From Fabrea salina (taxonomy: Eukaryota; Ciliophora; Heterotrichea; Heterotrichida; Fabreidae), in assembly GCA_022984795.1 (NCBI GenBank), contig JALIHJ010000065.1, positions 46,718 to 110,717 on the forward strand: 64,000 nucleotides of DNA, written 5' to 3'. The translations under genes were made by a program, and so were the position numbers. Position 1 is the first letter of the stretch. The number at the start of each line of letters is the position of its first letter. Positions 26,369-36,166 of the stretch are shown here, piece by piece. Under the pieces are notes generated by a model. It was given only the letters and a program-made list of their open reading frames with translations, was not told where the DNA came from and did no database searches.

Positions 26369-27430
26369 ATGAAGAGTTCAGCTGTGCTGTTCGGCATAGC
26401 AGTGGCATGGCTAGTTACACTTGTTTACAATAAGCTAAACATAAGCTACACCAAACACAACTTTGGGTTAAACGAGTGCCAAGTTGCAAACATACCTAAC
26501 GCAGCTGAAGACTTAGAACTGTACAATGACTTAGTTATATCGGGAACCTCAGACCTAAGGAACCTTTTCTTCGGAGAAGGTTCAGCAGCACAAAGAGGAG
26601 GCCTGATTCAGTTTGATCCAGTCAGAAATATCTGGTCAGAAATTCCAATAGAAAACTTCCCTCAGGACTTGGATTTTAATCCTCACGGAATAAACTTATT
26701 CCACAACCAACTATACGTGATCAACCATGCCTACAAAAACCACAGTGAACAAGTCGAAGTGTTTGTTCTGAGCCAAGCAGACGGAGCTGTAAAAGCCACT
26801 TACGAAAAATCCATTGTGATTGGAGAGGAGTTCCTGGGCAGACTAAACGACTTAGCAGTGGTTTCAGACGGAGAGTTCTATATCACTGAGTGGACCACTG
26901 CAAGCCACTTGTCTTACTTGACTAGAGTGACCCAGTTTCTTTTAGGAATGTTTCTTAAAAGAACTAGACTTTTTTACTGCAAGGACTTGAAAGGCTTTGC
27001 TGAGTGCCAAGTTGTAGATAGAGGGCACATGATGAATGGGGTGATTACTTTTGAGGACCAACTGCTTGTTGCCGACACTCTTTCTATGAGTGTTTACTCC
27101 TACACTATTTTGGAGGACAAAAACCTCACAAACAAGCAAGTAGTCAAGCTTAACCACTTAGTGGACAACTTAAGCTTCTACTCCCCCAGAAAAATATACT
27201 CAGCTGGGGTAGTGAAGCCTTTAGAAGCTATAAGCGGCACAAGTGGAGTGGTTACAGGGGCTGTTAGTGAAATAGTTAAGGAAGGCCGCACTTGGAAAGC
27301 CAAACAAATACTGGAAGAAGACTTGATATCAATGCCAAGCACTGCCATTAGGTTTGGGGACAGCATCGTTATGTCAAGTCCGATTGACTACAAACTGGTT
27401 ACTTGCAGCCCAGCACCTTATAACTTGTAA
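26369..27430 (+). CDS. Paraoxonase/arylesterase-like (PON) protein
   Basis: 353 aa, six-bladed propeller lactonase type. Residues about 5-20 form an uncleaved signal anchor, as in PON1. Conserved calcium and catalytic sites visible: AEDLEL (Glu-Asp pair), FNPHGI (His, like PON1 His115), GRLNDLAVV (Asn, like 168), MMNGV (Asn, like 224) and LVDNLS (Asp-Asn, like 269/270). The family hydrolyses lactones and aryl esters in a calcium-dependent way. Starts 6 bases after the stop of the LamG gene and its stop touches the next ATG (TAAATG). Substrate unknown. Confidence 0.85.
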   Translation: MKSSAVLFGIAVAWLVTLVYNKLNISYTKHNFGLNECQVANIPNAAEDLELYNDLVISGTSDLRNLFFGEGSAAQRGGLIQFDPVRNIWSEIPIENFPQDLDFNPHGINLFHNQLYVINHAYKNHSEQVEVFVLSQADGAVKATYEKSIVIGEEFLGRLNDLAVVSDGEFYITEWTTASHLSYLTRVTQFLLGMFLKRTRLFYCKDLKGFAECQVVDRGHMMNGVITFEDQLLVADTLSMSVYSYTILEDKNLTNKQVVKLNHLVDNLSFYSPRKIYSAGVVKPLEAISGTSGVVTGAVSEIVKEGRTWKAKQILEEDLISMPSTAIRFGDSIVMSSPIDYKLVTCSPAPYNL

Positions 27431-28399
27431 ATGGAAAAGTACTGCGTAAGTTTAAACCTACCAGCAGTTCCTCACCTAGGGATCTACAACCCCTCAGAAT
27501 ACTCAATACTAACTATTGAGCACATAACTGAGGAACTTATATTCAGCAGTCTCCCTGTAATGCTGTCAAGGGAGCTGATCAAAATCCAAGAAACCCTAGA
27601 CCACTCAAAAGTAGACTATTTAACTACAGTCAACGATGGAAGGTGGCTAAAAAGTTCTTTTCCTCACAACGTGAATCTCAACATACTGTTCCAGCCCTAC
27701 GTGTTCCACGATGTGCCTCAAAACCAAAACCACCAAGCAACTATTAAAAGTTCAGTTTACAAAGCCGAGTCCTTAGTTTCCAAAACAGCTTTGAGTACTT
27801 GTGAAGACTGCATAAGCATTGACTCCCAAGACATTTACTCAAATGACCTTTTCACCTGCATTCACACAGGCAATCGAAACGAAATGTGCTGTTCTCCCAA
27901 CAACGCCAAGATAAAAGTGTTTACTTCTGTCCCTCTGCAAGTATTCTACTCACTCACTCTGGTTCCTTTTGACAGTCAAGTTAGCCGAGTGTTGGTGACT
28001 AAGCACATACTAGTTATAGACGAGAGTTCTGAAATCGGAGGTCTTGCTTACAGATTAGCACTCACTGAAGACACCTCTATAAGACTCAATATTCTAAATA
28101 GGGCAAATGAGTTACTTACCAACTTAACAGTTTCTAGTCAGGCTGTAAATGCCTTTGAAAACTTAATAGAGGTTATAGTTCCTAGTGAAGGTAGGGTGTT
28201 CTCTGTGAATGACTTTTGGAAAAACAAAGTTCTTTACTTCCTTGTGTGGAAGGCCAGTGGACGCCCTCAGGCAGACAACTTTGGTGAAGCAGAGTGGCAA
28301 AGGCTCCTCAACTTAAACTCTAAATGGAGCTGTGTTGCTGCAAAAGCTGTGCTGGAGAGTTTTGTTCACCAGGTCATTTCGTGGCTTTCCAAGCTTTAA
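27431..28399 (+). CDS. Unknown 322-aa protein
   Basis: Begins at ATG 27431, immediately after the paraoxonase stop codon. It has no clear signal peptide or membrane span. There are Cys pairs at about residues 121-124 (CEDC) and 156-157 (MCC), and otherwise alternating beta and helix. No family recognised. The zero-base link with the PON gene is probably just compactness of the genome. Codon usage is like neighbours. Its 3' end is 77 bases from the convergent channel gene. Confidence 0.6.
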   Translation: MEKYCVSLNLPAVPHLGIYNPSEYSILTIEHITEELIFSSLPVMLSRELIKIQETLDHSKVDYLTTVNDGRWLKSSFPHNVNLNILFQPYVFHDVPQNQNHQATIKSSVYKAESLVSKTALSTCEDCISIDSQDIYSNDLFTCIHTGNRNEMCCSPNNAKIKVFTSVPLQVFYSLTLVPFDSQVSRVLVTKHILVIDESSEIGGLAYRLALTEDTSIRLNILNRANELLTNLTVSSQAVNAFENLIEVIVPSEGRVFSVNDFWKNKVLYFLVWKASGRPQADNFGEAEWQRLLNLNSKWSCVAAKAVLESFVHQVISWLSKL

Positions 28400-28476
28400 T
28401 TAATTCTGCTCTTTTAGTGCTTTATAAGTATTTTCTTCGTACGAATTAACTAGTTGATGTTAGTTAAGTTAAGCCT

Positions 28477-31400
28477 TTATTGACTTCTATTTAGCAAAGC
28501 TTCCAGTTTCTCGTTGATGCCCTGGATTTCATTTTTAGTTGACTCTTGGATCTCCTTTTTGGCTTCTTGGATTCTCTTTTCAATTCTGTCTTCCATACCT
28601 TTGATCTTTTCTTTGATGTTTTGAGAATCGTCATAAAGCTTCCTGACTCTGCTTTCCCACTCTTCTTCTTGTTCTTCTCCTTTGTATTCTTGCACGAAGT
28701 GAAGGTATGTTTCTTGTCCTCGGTTTCTCTTCCAAAACATACATTTTTCTATCTCCAGAATCAACTGCAGCTTGATGGCAGTATCTGACTCTACTCTTCG
28801 GAAAGTTATTTTGTCAAAGGACTCCGAAATGATTGCAATTAGAAGGTTAAGCATAACTATTAAGTTCAGCACTGAGCCCAACACAAATAGAATCCACTGA
28901 ATGCTGTCGAAGTCTGAATCATCGAAATCCCCTACAAGTAGTTTGTAGGAAGTTGCAAGAGTGTCTGGCAGAGTTGAGTTCAAAGTAATCCCTGTTAAGC
29001 CACAGTAGGCAAGTATAAAGTAAACTAGTATCAGCAAGAAAGAAGCAGTGTCCTTGATCACTTCTTGGATAAGCCAAACGTAGTACCTGGTTGAGTCAAT
29101 AACTTTAAAGGCGTTTATTCCTTCTATCCAAAACAAAAGGCTAGTGATCAGTGTCAAGTAGTTAGGTGAGTTCAGGTTCTCGAATTCAGAGGTTAAAGAC
29201 AGTACTCCCCAGACATAACCCAAGACTATCCTTGCAATGTCTAAGTAGTTTTTAAGTGACTTGAAGTAATATCCATTTACCATTTGAATCAACTCAAACA
29301 CAGTGGAGAAGAAGTTGAGGAGTAGGAAGAAGCCAGCAAATATTTGCTTTGTTAACCTTTCAGTGTAGAAAGTCATACCCATAATAAAAAAGACATTCCC
29401 TAAGTTCATAATTCCTATAGCCAAAATAGTAGATTTAAACCTCCAAAACTTGTAGTCTGCCAAAGCTTGCACAAAGTCGCTGCGCAAGCAGTCAAGTCTT
29501 TTAGTGTCTAGAAAAGCTTTAAGGAGGCGCAAGCTATCCCAAGAACCTTCTTCAGAGTTGAATTTAAAGTAGGTGGTGCCTGCTTTTACGTTCTTGTACT
29601 CACTTGTTTTTTCTGCGTAAGCATTGAATGCTACTTGATCTCTGAAGTAGTGGGGTAGCTTGCTTGTTTTGATAGACTTGACTGCAGTAGAAGTAAGGGA
29701 CTCACATATAGAGGTGACCTGTGAGAAGTTTTCTTCTAAGAGTCTTGGGACGTCTTGAGTCATTTGGGAAAGGATAAATGACTTCCTTGGACCGTCATGT
29801 AACTCTGAAACGTATTTAAGAATCGTCTCAGTGCACTTCATGTTTCCAGCTTCAAGCGACACCGCGAGAGGAGTATTTCCTTTTGCTGACTTTAAGAATT
29901 GGCACCCTTGCTCAAGTGCAGTCTTGAGTAACTGGTCTTTTCCTTGGTAAGCCAACACGTGGAGAAGGTTGATGTTTTGGGAGTTGATTCTTAGGCTGTT
30001 CATGTTTCTGTTGTATTGAGAAGACTTAGAACCAACTATTTTGCTTATTTCGCATATTGCAAAAGCAAATCCTGGCGAGCCTCTATACTCAGAGGATAAT
30101 TTTGTGGCTCGGACTGTCTTATCCCTAGACCCAGAGAATAAATATTGACCTGACACTTTTAGACACTGGACACCCCCAGTATGGCCAGTGAGAGTTGTTT
30201 CTTCCTCTAGGGTCTCTAGACTCCAAACCTTGACTGTGCTATCGTCCGACCCAGAGGATAGGTAGTTGCTTGATATTTCTAAACACTGGATACTTTCAGT
30301 ATGACCGGTGAGAGTTTTTACTTCCTCAAAGGTTTCTAGACTCCACACCTTCACTGTGCTATCGTCTGACCCAGAAAATAAATACTGCCCCCATACCTTT
30401 AGGCACCAGATACTCCCAATATGACCGGCAAGAGTTTCTACTTCCTCTAGGGTTTCTAGGTCCCACACTTTTACTGTGTTATCGTCTGAACCAGAGAATA
30501 AATATTGAGCTGATAACTTTAAACACTCAATATAGTCAGTGTGGCCAGTGAGACTTGTTACTTCCTCCAGAGTTTCCAGACTCCAAACCTTGAGTGTGCT
30601 ATCGTCTGATCCGGAAAAGAGGTAGTTACTTGATAATTCTAGACACTGAACATTTCTAGTATGGCCAATGAGAGTTGTTACTTCTTCTAGAGTTTCTAGG
30701 CTCCAAACTTTCACTGTGCTATCACCTGATCCGGAAAACAGGTAGTTGCTTGATAATTCCAGACACTGGACCCAGTCGGTGTGACCATTGAGACTTGTTA
30801 CCTCTTCCAGAGTTTCCAGATTCCACACCCTGACTGTGCTGTCTTTAGAGCCCGAGAAAAGGTATTTGCTTGATACTTCTAAACACTGGACCCAGTCGGT
30901 GTGACCGGTGAGACTTGTTACTTGTCCGAGAGTTTCTAGATTCCACACCTTGACTGTGTTATCTCTAGACCCAGAAAAGAGGTAGTTGCTTGATACTTCT
31001 AGACACTGGACATTGCTAGTATGGCTAGTGAGAGTTGTTACTTCTTCTAGAGTTTCTAGGTTCCGTGCCTTGACTTTGCTATCATCTGAGCCAGAGAATA
31101 AATGTTGACTTGATACTTCTAAACACTGGACGGTCCCGATTTGATCAGCAAAAGTTGTTACTTCCTCCAGATTTTCCAGACTCCAAACTTTAACTGTGCT
31201 ATCTCCTGATCCCGAGAACAGGTAGTTTTTCGATACTTCTAGACACTGGACATTGCTAGTATGGCCAACAAGGGTTTTTACTTCCTTTAAGGTTTTCAGA
31301 TTCCAAACCTTCAGTGTCTTATCACCTGATCCGGAGAACAGGTACTTGTTCGATACTTGTAGACACTGGATATATTCAGTGTGGCCAGTGAGAGTTTTTT

Positions 31401-32184
31401 TCTCTTGTAAGGTTTCTAGATTCCAAGCCTTAACTGTGCTATCTCTAGATGCAGAGAATACATAACGTCCCCCTAGCTTTAAACACTCAATATAGTCAGT
31501 ATGACCAGTGAGGCTTGTTACTTCCTCCAGAGTTTCCAGACTCCAAACCTTGACTGTGTTATCTCTAGACCCAGAAAAGAGGTAGTTGCTTGATAATTCC
31601 AGACACTGGACCCAGTCGGTGTGACCATTGAGACTTGTTACCTCTTCCAGAGTTTCTAGATTCCACACCCTGACTGTGCTGTCTTTAGAGCCCGAGAAAA
31701 GGTATTTGCTTGATACTTCTAGACACTGGACCCAGTCAGTATGGCTGGTGAGACTTGTTACTTCCTCCAGAGTTTCCAGATTCCAAACTTTCACTTTCTT
31801 ATCTCTAGACCCAGAAAAGAGGTAGTTGCTTGATACTTCTAGACACTGGACCCAGTCTGTATGGCTGGTGAGAGTTGTTACTTCTTCCAGAGTTTCCAGA
31901 TTCCACACCTTGATCGTGCTATCCCATGATCCTGAAAATAAATACTGTCCCCATAACTTTAGACACTGGACAGTTTTAGCACCCCTTAGATCCTTGCTAG
32001 GTTTCAGTTCATCTATAGCTGCCTGGACTTCTTGCAAAGGGTTGTTGTCTTCAGGTTTTGCTTGGGGTTGTTTTCGTTCTTCTTGTTCTTCAGTTCGCGA
32101 GCTTATAAGTGACTTAACTTCGCCTTGAGCTACTTGGGGTTGTTTTTCTTCTTCCAGTGAGGGTCCGACTTTAAGACTTGACAT
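28477..32184 (-). CDS. WD40 (16 repeats)-ankyrin-TRP-like cation channel fusion
   Basis: 1235 aa. About residues 65-705 hold 15 full WD40 repeats plus a partial sixteenth, each 40 aa (120 bp), almost identical in phrases such as SGSxDSTVKVWxLETLEEV and HTxxVQCLEVSSxYLF; that would make two propellers. Next are helical ankyrin-like repeats (about 735-800: NLLHVLAYQGKDQLL, GNTPLAVSLEAGN). The C-terminal third has six membrane spans ending in LNLIVMLNLLIAIISESFDKI, the S6 signature of TRP and polycystin channels, with a pore-like KLLVGDFDD before it. A coiled coil closes the protein. Function inferred: cation channel gated or scaffolded by propellers. Start ATG 32184. Confidence 0.85.
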   Translation of the reverse strand: MSSLKVGPSLEEEKQPQVAQGEVKSLISSRTEEQEERKQPQAKPEDNNPLQEVQAAIDELKPSKDLRGAKTVQCLKLWGQYLFSGSWDSTIKVWNLETLEEVTTLTSHTDWVQCLEVSSNYLFSGSRDKKVKVWNLETLEEVTSLTSHTDWVQCLEVSSKYLFSGSKDSTVRVWNLETLEEVTSLNGHTDWVQCLELSSNYLFSGSRDNTVKVWSLETLEEVTSLTGHTDYIECLKLGGRYVFSASRDSTVKAWNLETLQEKKTLTGHTEYIQCLQVSNKYLFSGSGDKTLKVWNLKTLKEVKTLVGHTSNVQCLEVSKNYLFSGSGDSTVKVWSLENLEEVTTFADQIGTVQCLEVSSQHLFSGSDDSKVKARNLETLEEVTTLTSHTSNVQCLEVSSNYLFSGSRDNTVKVWNLETLGQVTSLTGHTDWVQCLEVSSKYLFSGSKDSTVRVWNLETLEEVTSLNGHTDWVQCLELSSNYLFSGSGDSTVKVWSLETLEEVTTLIGHTRNVQCLELSSNYLFSGSDDSTLKVWSLETLEEVTSLTGHTDYIECLKLSAQYLFSGSDDNTVKVWDLETLEEVETLAGHIGSIWCLKVWGQYLFSGSDDSTVKVWSLETFEEVKTLTGHTESIQCLEISSNYLSSGSDDSTVKVWSLETLEEETTLTGHTGGVQCLKVSGQYLFSGSRDKTVRATKLSSEYRGSPGFAFAICEISKIVGSKSSQYNRNMNSLRINSQNINLLHVLAYQGKDQLLKTALEQGCQFLKSAKGNTPLAVSLEAGNMKCTETILKYVSELHDGPRKSFILSQMTQDVPRLLEENFSQVTSICESLTSTAVKSIKTSKLPHYFRDQVAFNAYAEKTSEYKNVKAGTTYFKFNSEEGSWDSLRLLKAFLDTKRLDCLRSDFVQALADYKFWRFKSTILAIGIMNLGNVFFIMGMTFYTERLTKQIFAGFFLLLNFFSTVFELIQMVNGYYFKSLKNYLDIARIVLGYVWGVLSLTSEFENLNSPNYLTLITSLLFWIEGINAFKVIDSTRYYVWLIQEVIKDTASFLLILVYFILAYCGLTGITLNSTLPDTLATSYKLLVGDFDDSDFDSIQWILFVLGSVLNLIVMLNLLIAIISESFDKITFRRVESDTAIKLQLILEIEKCMFWKRNRGQETYLHFVQEYKGEEQEEEWESRVRKLYDDSQNIKEKIKGMEDRIEKRIQEAKKEIQESTKNEIQGINEKLEALLNRSQ
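30120..31995 (-). repeat. 120-bp tandem repeat encoding WD40 blades
   Basis: About 15 near-identical 120-bp units within the channel gene. Nucleotide identity between units is high enough to show recent expansion or gene conversion. For example, blades 2-3 and 9-10 are almost the same block of two. Edges are approximate. Confidence 0.85.
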
Positions 32185-33191
32185 TTATAAACTTGTAGTT
32201 ACTTTGACAGTTAGTTGTTTGATCAGAACCCGCCAGAACCCGTTACAAACTCATTACTTGAGCACTCACTTAGAGTCAGGGTACTTTTATATATGCTTTG
32301 TACTTACCAATACATTTAATTATGCTGCTTAAAGCTGCCACAAACCTTTAAGACCCAGATTAGATACAATGAACCTGCACTAGTGACCTTTTGCTGAACT
32401 AAAGGTTCTTTGACAAGCGAGCTTTGACAACACCCTCTTGCTGTAACCTGAAAAGACCAAAGGGTCCTTTTAATAGACAATGCAATAGATGATAAGAGAA
32501 CTAAGACATTGATTAGTGCCCTTCCTAGTTCGCAACTCACTGAGCTGCCTTGACAGATAATAGCTAATTCTTTGGGTGACTCCAAACTCACTTTGCTGAG
32601 TTTTCAGGGCAATCAAATAGTTGATGAAGAAGAAGTAATAATAGCTAACACCCTAACTTTCTACACACCTTAATTCTATAACCAAGACTTAACGCAAAAA
32701 TCAAACTTTTTAAATTATGCACTCTACTCATTCCATTTAAGACTACATGTGCCTACCGAGAACACCACACAGGGAAAGCCCGCATGAGAAAACAGCAGGG
32801 TTGTTATTGACTCAAGGCCATTTAAGAATTGAGAAAAGTCCCAACTTCTCGGTAATAGAGTCTTACAAAGCTTGTCTAGTGCATTTTAATACTACAGTTT
32901 AGAGTTATTGTTTAAGGGTTTACTCTTCAGTATTTCTTCTGTGCTTTCTTGTTCTAGACTCACAGACCTCATTGGGTTCTCTGTTTCAAAGTCTTCAGTT
33001 AGGTCCCAAGCACTTTTCCGATGGTGTTCTTTTTGTATTTTGAGTGAAGATCGTTTTCCACTTAGTTCCTAAAGTCTTTGTTGCGGCTTAAGCTGGCTTG
33101 CTTGAGTAGTAGCTCCGTTGGTGACACTTAAACCCTTAGGAACAAGTAGTTGTGCCACTAAGCAAATAGTTTGGAACAGTACCAGTCTAGT
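32185..33191. other. Gene-poor stretch, about 1 kb
   Basis: By far the largest gap in the window. I see no tRNA, no clear ncRNA and no gene. A minus-strand open frame at 32892-33068 (59 codons, no ATG at its start) has codon use like the local genes and reads LSGKRSSLKIQKEHHRKSAW near its beginning, perhaps a fragment of a former gene. A 91-codon minus-strand frame at 32316-32591 is not convincing. The rest is AT-rich with no repeated motif. Confidence 0.5.
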
Positions 33192-33623
33192 TTAGCTTAT
33201 CCTTAAAAGACCTCTGGCTAGCTCTTCTAAACTGAGTTTTCCGTCTTCATTAGTGTCAAAATCCTTGATGATGGTTTCAACTTCTTCTTCAGTCAAAGAC
33301 TCGCCTCCTTCACACAGGATTCTTTTGAGTTCATCCCTTTCAATGAATCCACTGCCATCAGTGTCGTACTGACTGAGTTCGTCTTTTAGCTTTTGCTCGT
33401 CTACGTGGTCGAGTTTGCTGCACTTTTTGAAGAGGCTTTGGAACTCTTCGAAGCCGATTTTGGAGTCTTGATTGGTGTCAGCAGTTTTCATGAGTTCTTG
33501 GACCTGTTCTTCAGAAGGATTCAAGCCTAAAGCTCGCAGGCCTAGTCCTAGTTCTTGTATGTCTAGAGTTTCAGACCCGTCTCTGTCTAGGTGTTCAAAA
33601 ACTTCTTTGATTTTGCTCTCCAT
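33192..33623 (-). CDS. Calmodulin-like EF-hand protein
   Basis: 143 aa with four EF-hand loops: residues 13-24 (DRDGSETLDIQE), 49-60 (DTNQDSKIGFEE), 87-98 (DTDGSGFIERDE) and 123-134 (DTNEDGKLSLEE). All four have acidic ligands at positions 1, 3 (Asp or Asn), 5 and 12, so all may bind calcium. The arrangement matches the calmodulin/centrin superfamily, but the spacer and N-terminus differ from true calmodulin; centrin or a calmodulin-like protein are both possible. It starts at 33623 and ends next to the gene-poor stretch. Confidence 0.85.
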   Translation of the reverse strand: MESKIKEVFEHLDRDGSETLDIQELGLGLRALGLNPSEEQVQELMKTADTNQDSKIGFEEFQSLFKKCSKLDHVDEQKLKDELSQYDTDGSGFIERDELKRILCEGGESLTEEEVETIIKDFDTNEDGKLSLEELARGLLRIS

Positions 33624-33685
33624 TAATATTATTGAAGTGCTTACTTTTACTAGGCCATCTTAACTTTACCGTTAAATTATAAAAA

Positions 33686-34063
33686 ATGAACACAAATTCG
33701 TTAGGTTCTGAGGACTGCTCACGCGCACGCTTTAAGTCCCACCTCGACAGCTTGGCTTTTTATGAAGAGATTCCAGTTTTGGAGTCTAACAGAAAAGCTC
33801 CAGACACCTCTTTACTGTCAAATATAGTTACTGTAAGACATATTTAGGGCAAAACAGGGTATAAAGACGTGTTCCCTAGACTAAAGCAATCCAAAGCCCA
33901 CAGAAGAAAAGCTAGGAAGTCACAAGAAGCCCTCAAAGACCTAGCTCAGACGTTCCAAACCTTGATGAACAAAGAAAACCAACACACACAACCAAGTAAG
34001 CCCAAACTAACCAAGGAACAGAAAAAAGTGTTTGAGTCCTACATTGTAAAATTCATTAAATAA
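33686..34063 (+). CDS. Small protein with 15-base intron, unknown
   Basis: ATG 33686 opens a frame that reaches a TAG inside an intron; removing 33833-33847 (GTAAGACATATTTAG) continues in frame to TAA at 34061-34063, for 120 aa. The product is basic and Gln/Lys-rich (QSKAHRRKARKSQEALKDL) with no known family. The split is only readable with the mini-intron removed, so a plain ORF search finds only the second exon. The Arf-like gene follows 6 bases later. Confidence 0.65.
33833..33847 (+). other. 15-base intron
   Basis: GTAAGACATATTTAG, phase 0, with an in-frame TAG. A at position 10. Removal joins MNTNS... (exon 1) to GKTGYKDVFPRL (exon 2). Confidence 0.85.
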
Positions 34064-34069
34064 CTCATA

Positions 34070-34594
34070 ATGGGAAACACACAAAAAGGCAAGTTACCCC
34101 AAGTACTAGTAGTAGGCTTGGAAGGAAGCGGCAAGTCTTCTCTAGTGTACTCTGAAGAAACAGAAAACCCTGAACCTACTCAGAGTTTCAAGTACTTCGA
34201 AAAAGAGTTTTTGCCTGGCAAGAGAAAACTGGGCATTTGGGACTTGTCTGGCAAAGACTGTCTCCAGTCACTCTGGTCTGCTTTTTACAAAAACATTCTG
34301 TTCCAAGGAGTTGTGTTCGTAATTGACTACAACAACCAAGGAAGCTTCGACCAAGCTGTGGAACGTTTTCACTTCTTAACTAACGAAGAAGAGCTCAGAG
34401 ACTCAGTGTTTTTAGTTGTTCTGAACGACTACAAAACTGACCGCACAGAAGTTTCTGAGGAACTCCAAAAACTAGTTAAAGCTGAAAAACTTCACCCTTC
34501 TGTTAAGTTCTCAGTTGCCAAAATGAATGTTAAAAAGTACAGCTCTGAGTTAGTAAGTGCCTTTGAGTGGCTTTACTCAAGTATTTCGGTTTAA
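34070..34594 (+). CDS. Divergent Arf-like small GTPase
   Basis: 174 aa. It starts MGNT (Gly2, myristoylation). P-loop GLEGSGKS (residues 16-23), switch I-type PTQSF, and G3 region WDLSGKD in place of WDVGGQ, so Gly and Gln of switch II are altered. The G4 motif is NDYKTD instead of NKxD. The order and position of these blocks point to the Arf/Arl family, a membrane trafficking or ciliary GTPase. The altered G3 and G4 suggest changed nucleotide cycling. No precise Arl number can be given. Confidence 0.75.
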   Translation: MGNTQKGKLPQVLVVGLEGSGKSSLVYSEETENPEPTQSFKYFEKEFLPGKRKLGIWDLSGKDCLQSLWSAFYKNILFQGVVFVIDYNNQGSFDQAVERFHFLTNEEELRDSVFLVVLNDYKTDRTEVSEELQKLVKAEKLHPSVKFSVAKMNVKKYSSELVSAFEWLYSSISV

Positions 34595-34622
34595 AATGCG
34601 ACTTTTAAGTAATTACTTAACA

Positions 34623-34694
34623 TCCGAGGTAGTATAGTGGTGAGTATTCCAGCCTGTCACGTTGGAGACCCGGGTTCAATTCCCGGCCTCGGAG
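34623..34694 (+). tRNA. tRNA-Asp (GTC), copy 1
   Basis: 72 bases. Acceptor stem TCCGAGG pairs with CCTCGGA, G discriminator. Anticodon stem CCAGC/GTTGG with loop CTGTCAC, anticodon GTC (Asp). T arm with GGTTCAATTCC. No intron. Six Ts at 34695-34700 serve as Pol III terminator. Identical to copy 2 at 36167. Confidence 0.95.
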
Positions 34695-34700
34695 TTTTTT
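34695..34700 (+). terminator. Pol III oligo-T terminator of tRNA-Asp copy 1
   Basis: T6 run directly after the tRNA discriminator base. The second copy has a T5 run at 36239-36243. Confidence 0.7.
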
Positions 34701-34955
34701 AAAGGCTCTAAAACTGAGCTTAAGCAGTTAGGATGTTGAGACTGTTCTTTTCTACCTAAGTCTCTTTTTTCTCGTGAATATTTAATCACTCAGTAACACC
34801 CCATGCATTCTAAGGCACTTAGAAAAGACTCTAGCAAACCCTGCATAAACTCCATAATGTTCAGAAACACACCCTAAGGGTCACCGTCAACCTAGATGAT
34901 TTATAAACAGTAAAAGGTTTAAAGCCAAATAAACCAAAAAACTGCTAGCGAATAA

Positions 34956-36062
34956 ATGGAAACAGTCTCTTCTTACGAGTGCAAGGTAATTACTCAGTTT
35001 ATCACGTCTGAAAATGCAAGTCAAGGCGATAGCACTGACTCAGTTTCTGAAACTATGATTACTGAAAAGCAACCTATAGTAGTTTCCAAGGAGAAATCTG
35101 AAATCCTGCACCTGCGCCAATGCATCATTTCTGAAGTTGAAAGAGCCACTTCAGAAAAACTCAATCAGATTGAGCACTCAAAACTCATAGACTCGAAAGA
35201 GTACTTGGACAGGCTTGTGAACTTTATCAAAAGCCTAACTCAGACTAAACTCGAATTCCAAGAATTAAACTGCAAACTAGACCAGCTGATCGAAAAGGCC
35301 AAAGAAGGAAGAATTACAGAAAAAGAAGTTCAAGAAGCTGCAAAGAAACTAGAGAGACTAGAAAACCCAAAAGAGGAAAAAGCAAACTGTTTAAAAAAGA
35401 TGGGATTTATCTACAAAGAGCTGGAATACTACAGAAAAGCAGAACAATGCTATTTAGGATGCTTGAGTATCCAAGAAGTAATCTTTGACTCCCAGCATCC
35501 TGACTTAGCCACTACTTACAGTTATTTGGGGGCACTCTATGACAGCGAAGACGACTTCGAAAAAGCTGAAAAGTACTACTTGAAGTGTCTGGGTATTAGA
35601 GAAGCAGTCTTGGACCCCCAACACCTTGACCTAGCCACTGCGTACAGTGATTTGGGACTGCTGTATTACCAAAACTCCCACTACAAGAAAGCTGAAGAGT
35701 GCTACCTGAAATGTCTGAGCATCAGAGAAGCAGTTCTTGACTCCCAGCACCCTGACTTGGCAACTATATACAACAATCTAGGTCTACTTTACAAGAAAAA
35801 AAATGAATACCAAAAGGCAGAAGATTACCTGACCAAGTGCCTAAGGATTGACGAAGTGGTATTTGATGCCAAACACCCTGACCTAGCTACTACTTACAAC
35901 AACTTGGCAATACTTTACGATGAAAACAAGCACTACGAAAAAGCAGAGGAGTACTATGTGAAGTGCTTGGAAATTCGAGAAGCAGTTCTTAGTTCCCGCC
36001 ATCCTGATCTAGTTGAAGTGCGGACTAACTTGAAGAACCTTCGAGATGATAAACGTTCCTAA
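34956..36062 (+). CDS. TPR protein (kinesin light chain-like repeats)
   Basis: 368 aa. From about residue 145 to 350 run five tandem 42-aa tetratricopeptide repeats of the kinesin light chain/TPR_12 type, with the phrase xxAExYYLKCLxIREAVLDxQHPDLAT repeating. Residues about 1-140 contain a helical, charged region. Such proteins usually act as adaptors; the repeats alone do not show which cargo or partner. It sits between two identical tRNA-Asp genes. ATG 34956 is preceded by CGAATAA. Confidence 0.8.
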   Translation: METVSSYECKVITQFITSENASQGDSTDSVSETMITEKQPIVVSKEKSEILHLRQCIISEVERATSEKLNQIEHSKLIDSKEYLDRLVNFIKSLTQTKLEFQELNCKLDQLIEKAKEGRITEKEVQEAAKKLERLENPKEEKANCLKKMGFIYKELEYYRKAEQCYLGCLSIQEVIFDSQHPDLATTYSYLGALYDSEDDFEKAEKYYLKCLGIREAVLDPQHLDLATAYSDLGLLYYQNSHYKKAEECYLKCLSIREAVLDSQHPDLATIYNNLGLLYKKKNEYQKAEDYLTKCLRIDEVVFDAKHPDLATTYNNLAILYDENKHYEKAEEYYVKCLEIREAVLSSRHPDLVEVRTNLKNLRDDKRS

Positions 36063-36166
36063 ACTCAGTTGAGTAATAACGTTAAATGATAACTCAACTA
36101 CTAATAACTCCGGCTGCCGTCACTTTAAGTTGTTATAAATAACTAAGTAAGACCCAAAGCTTAACA

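Noticed and set aside
32316-32591. 91-codon minus-strand ORF in the gene-poor stretch
   Set aside because: No family, weak codon style and no supporting context; I do not call it a gene.
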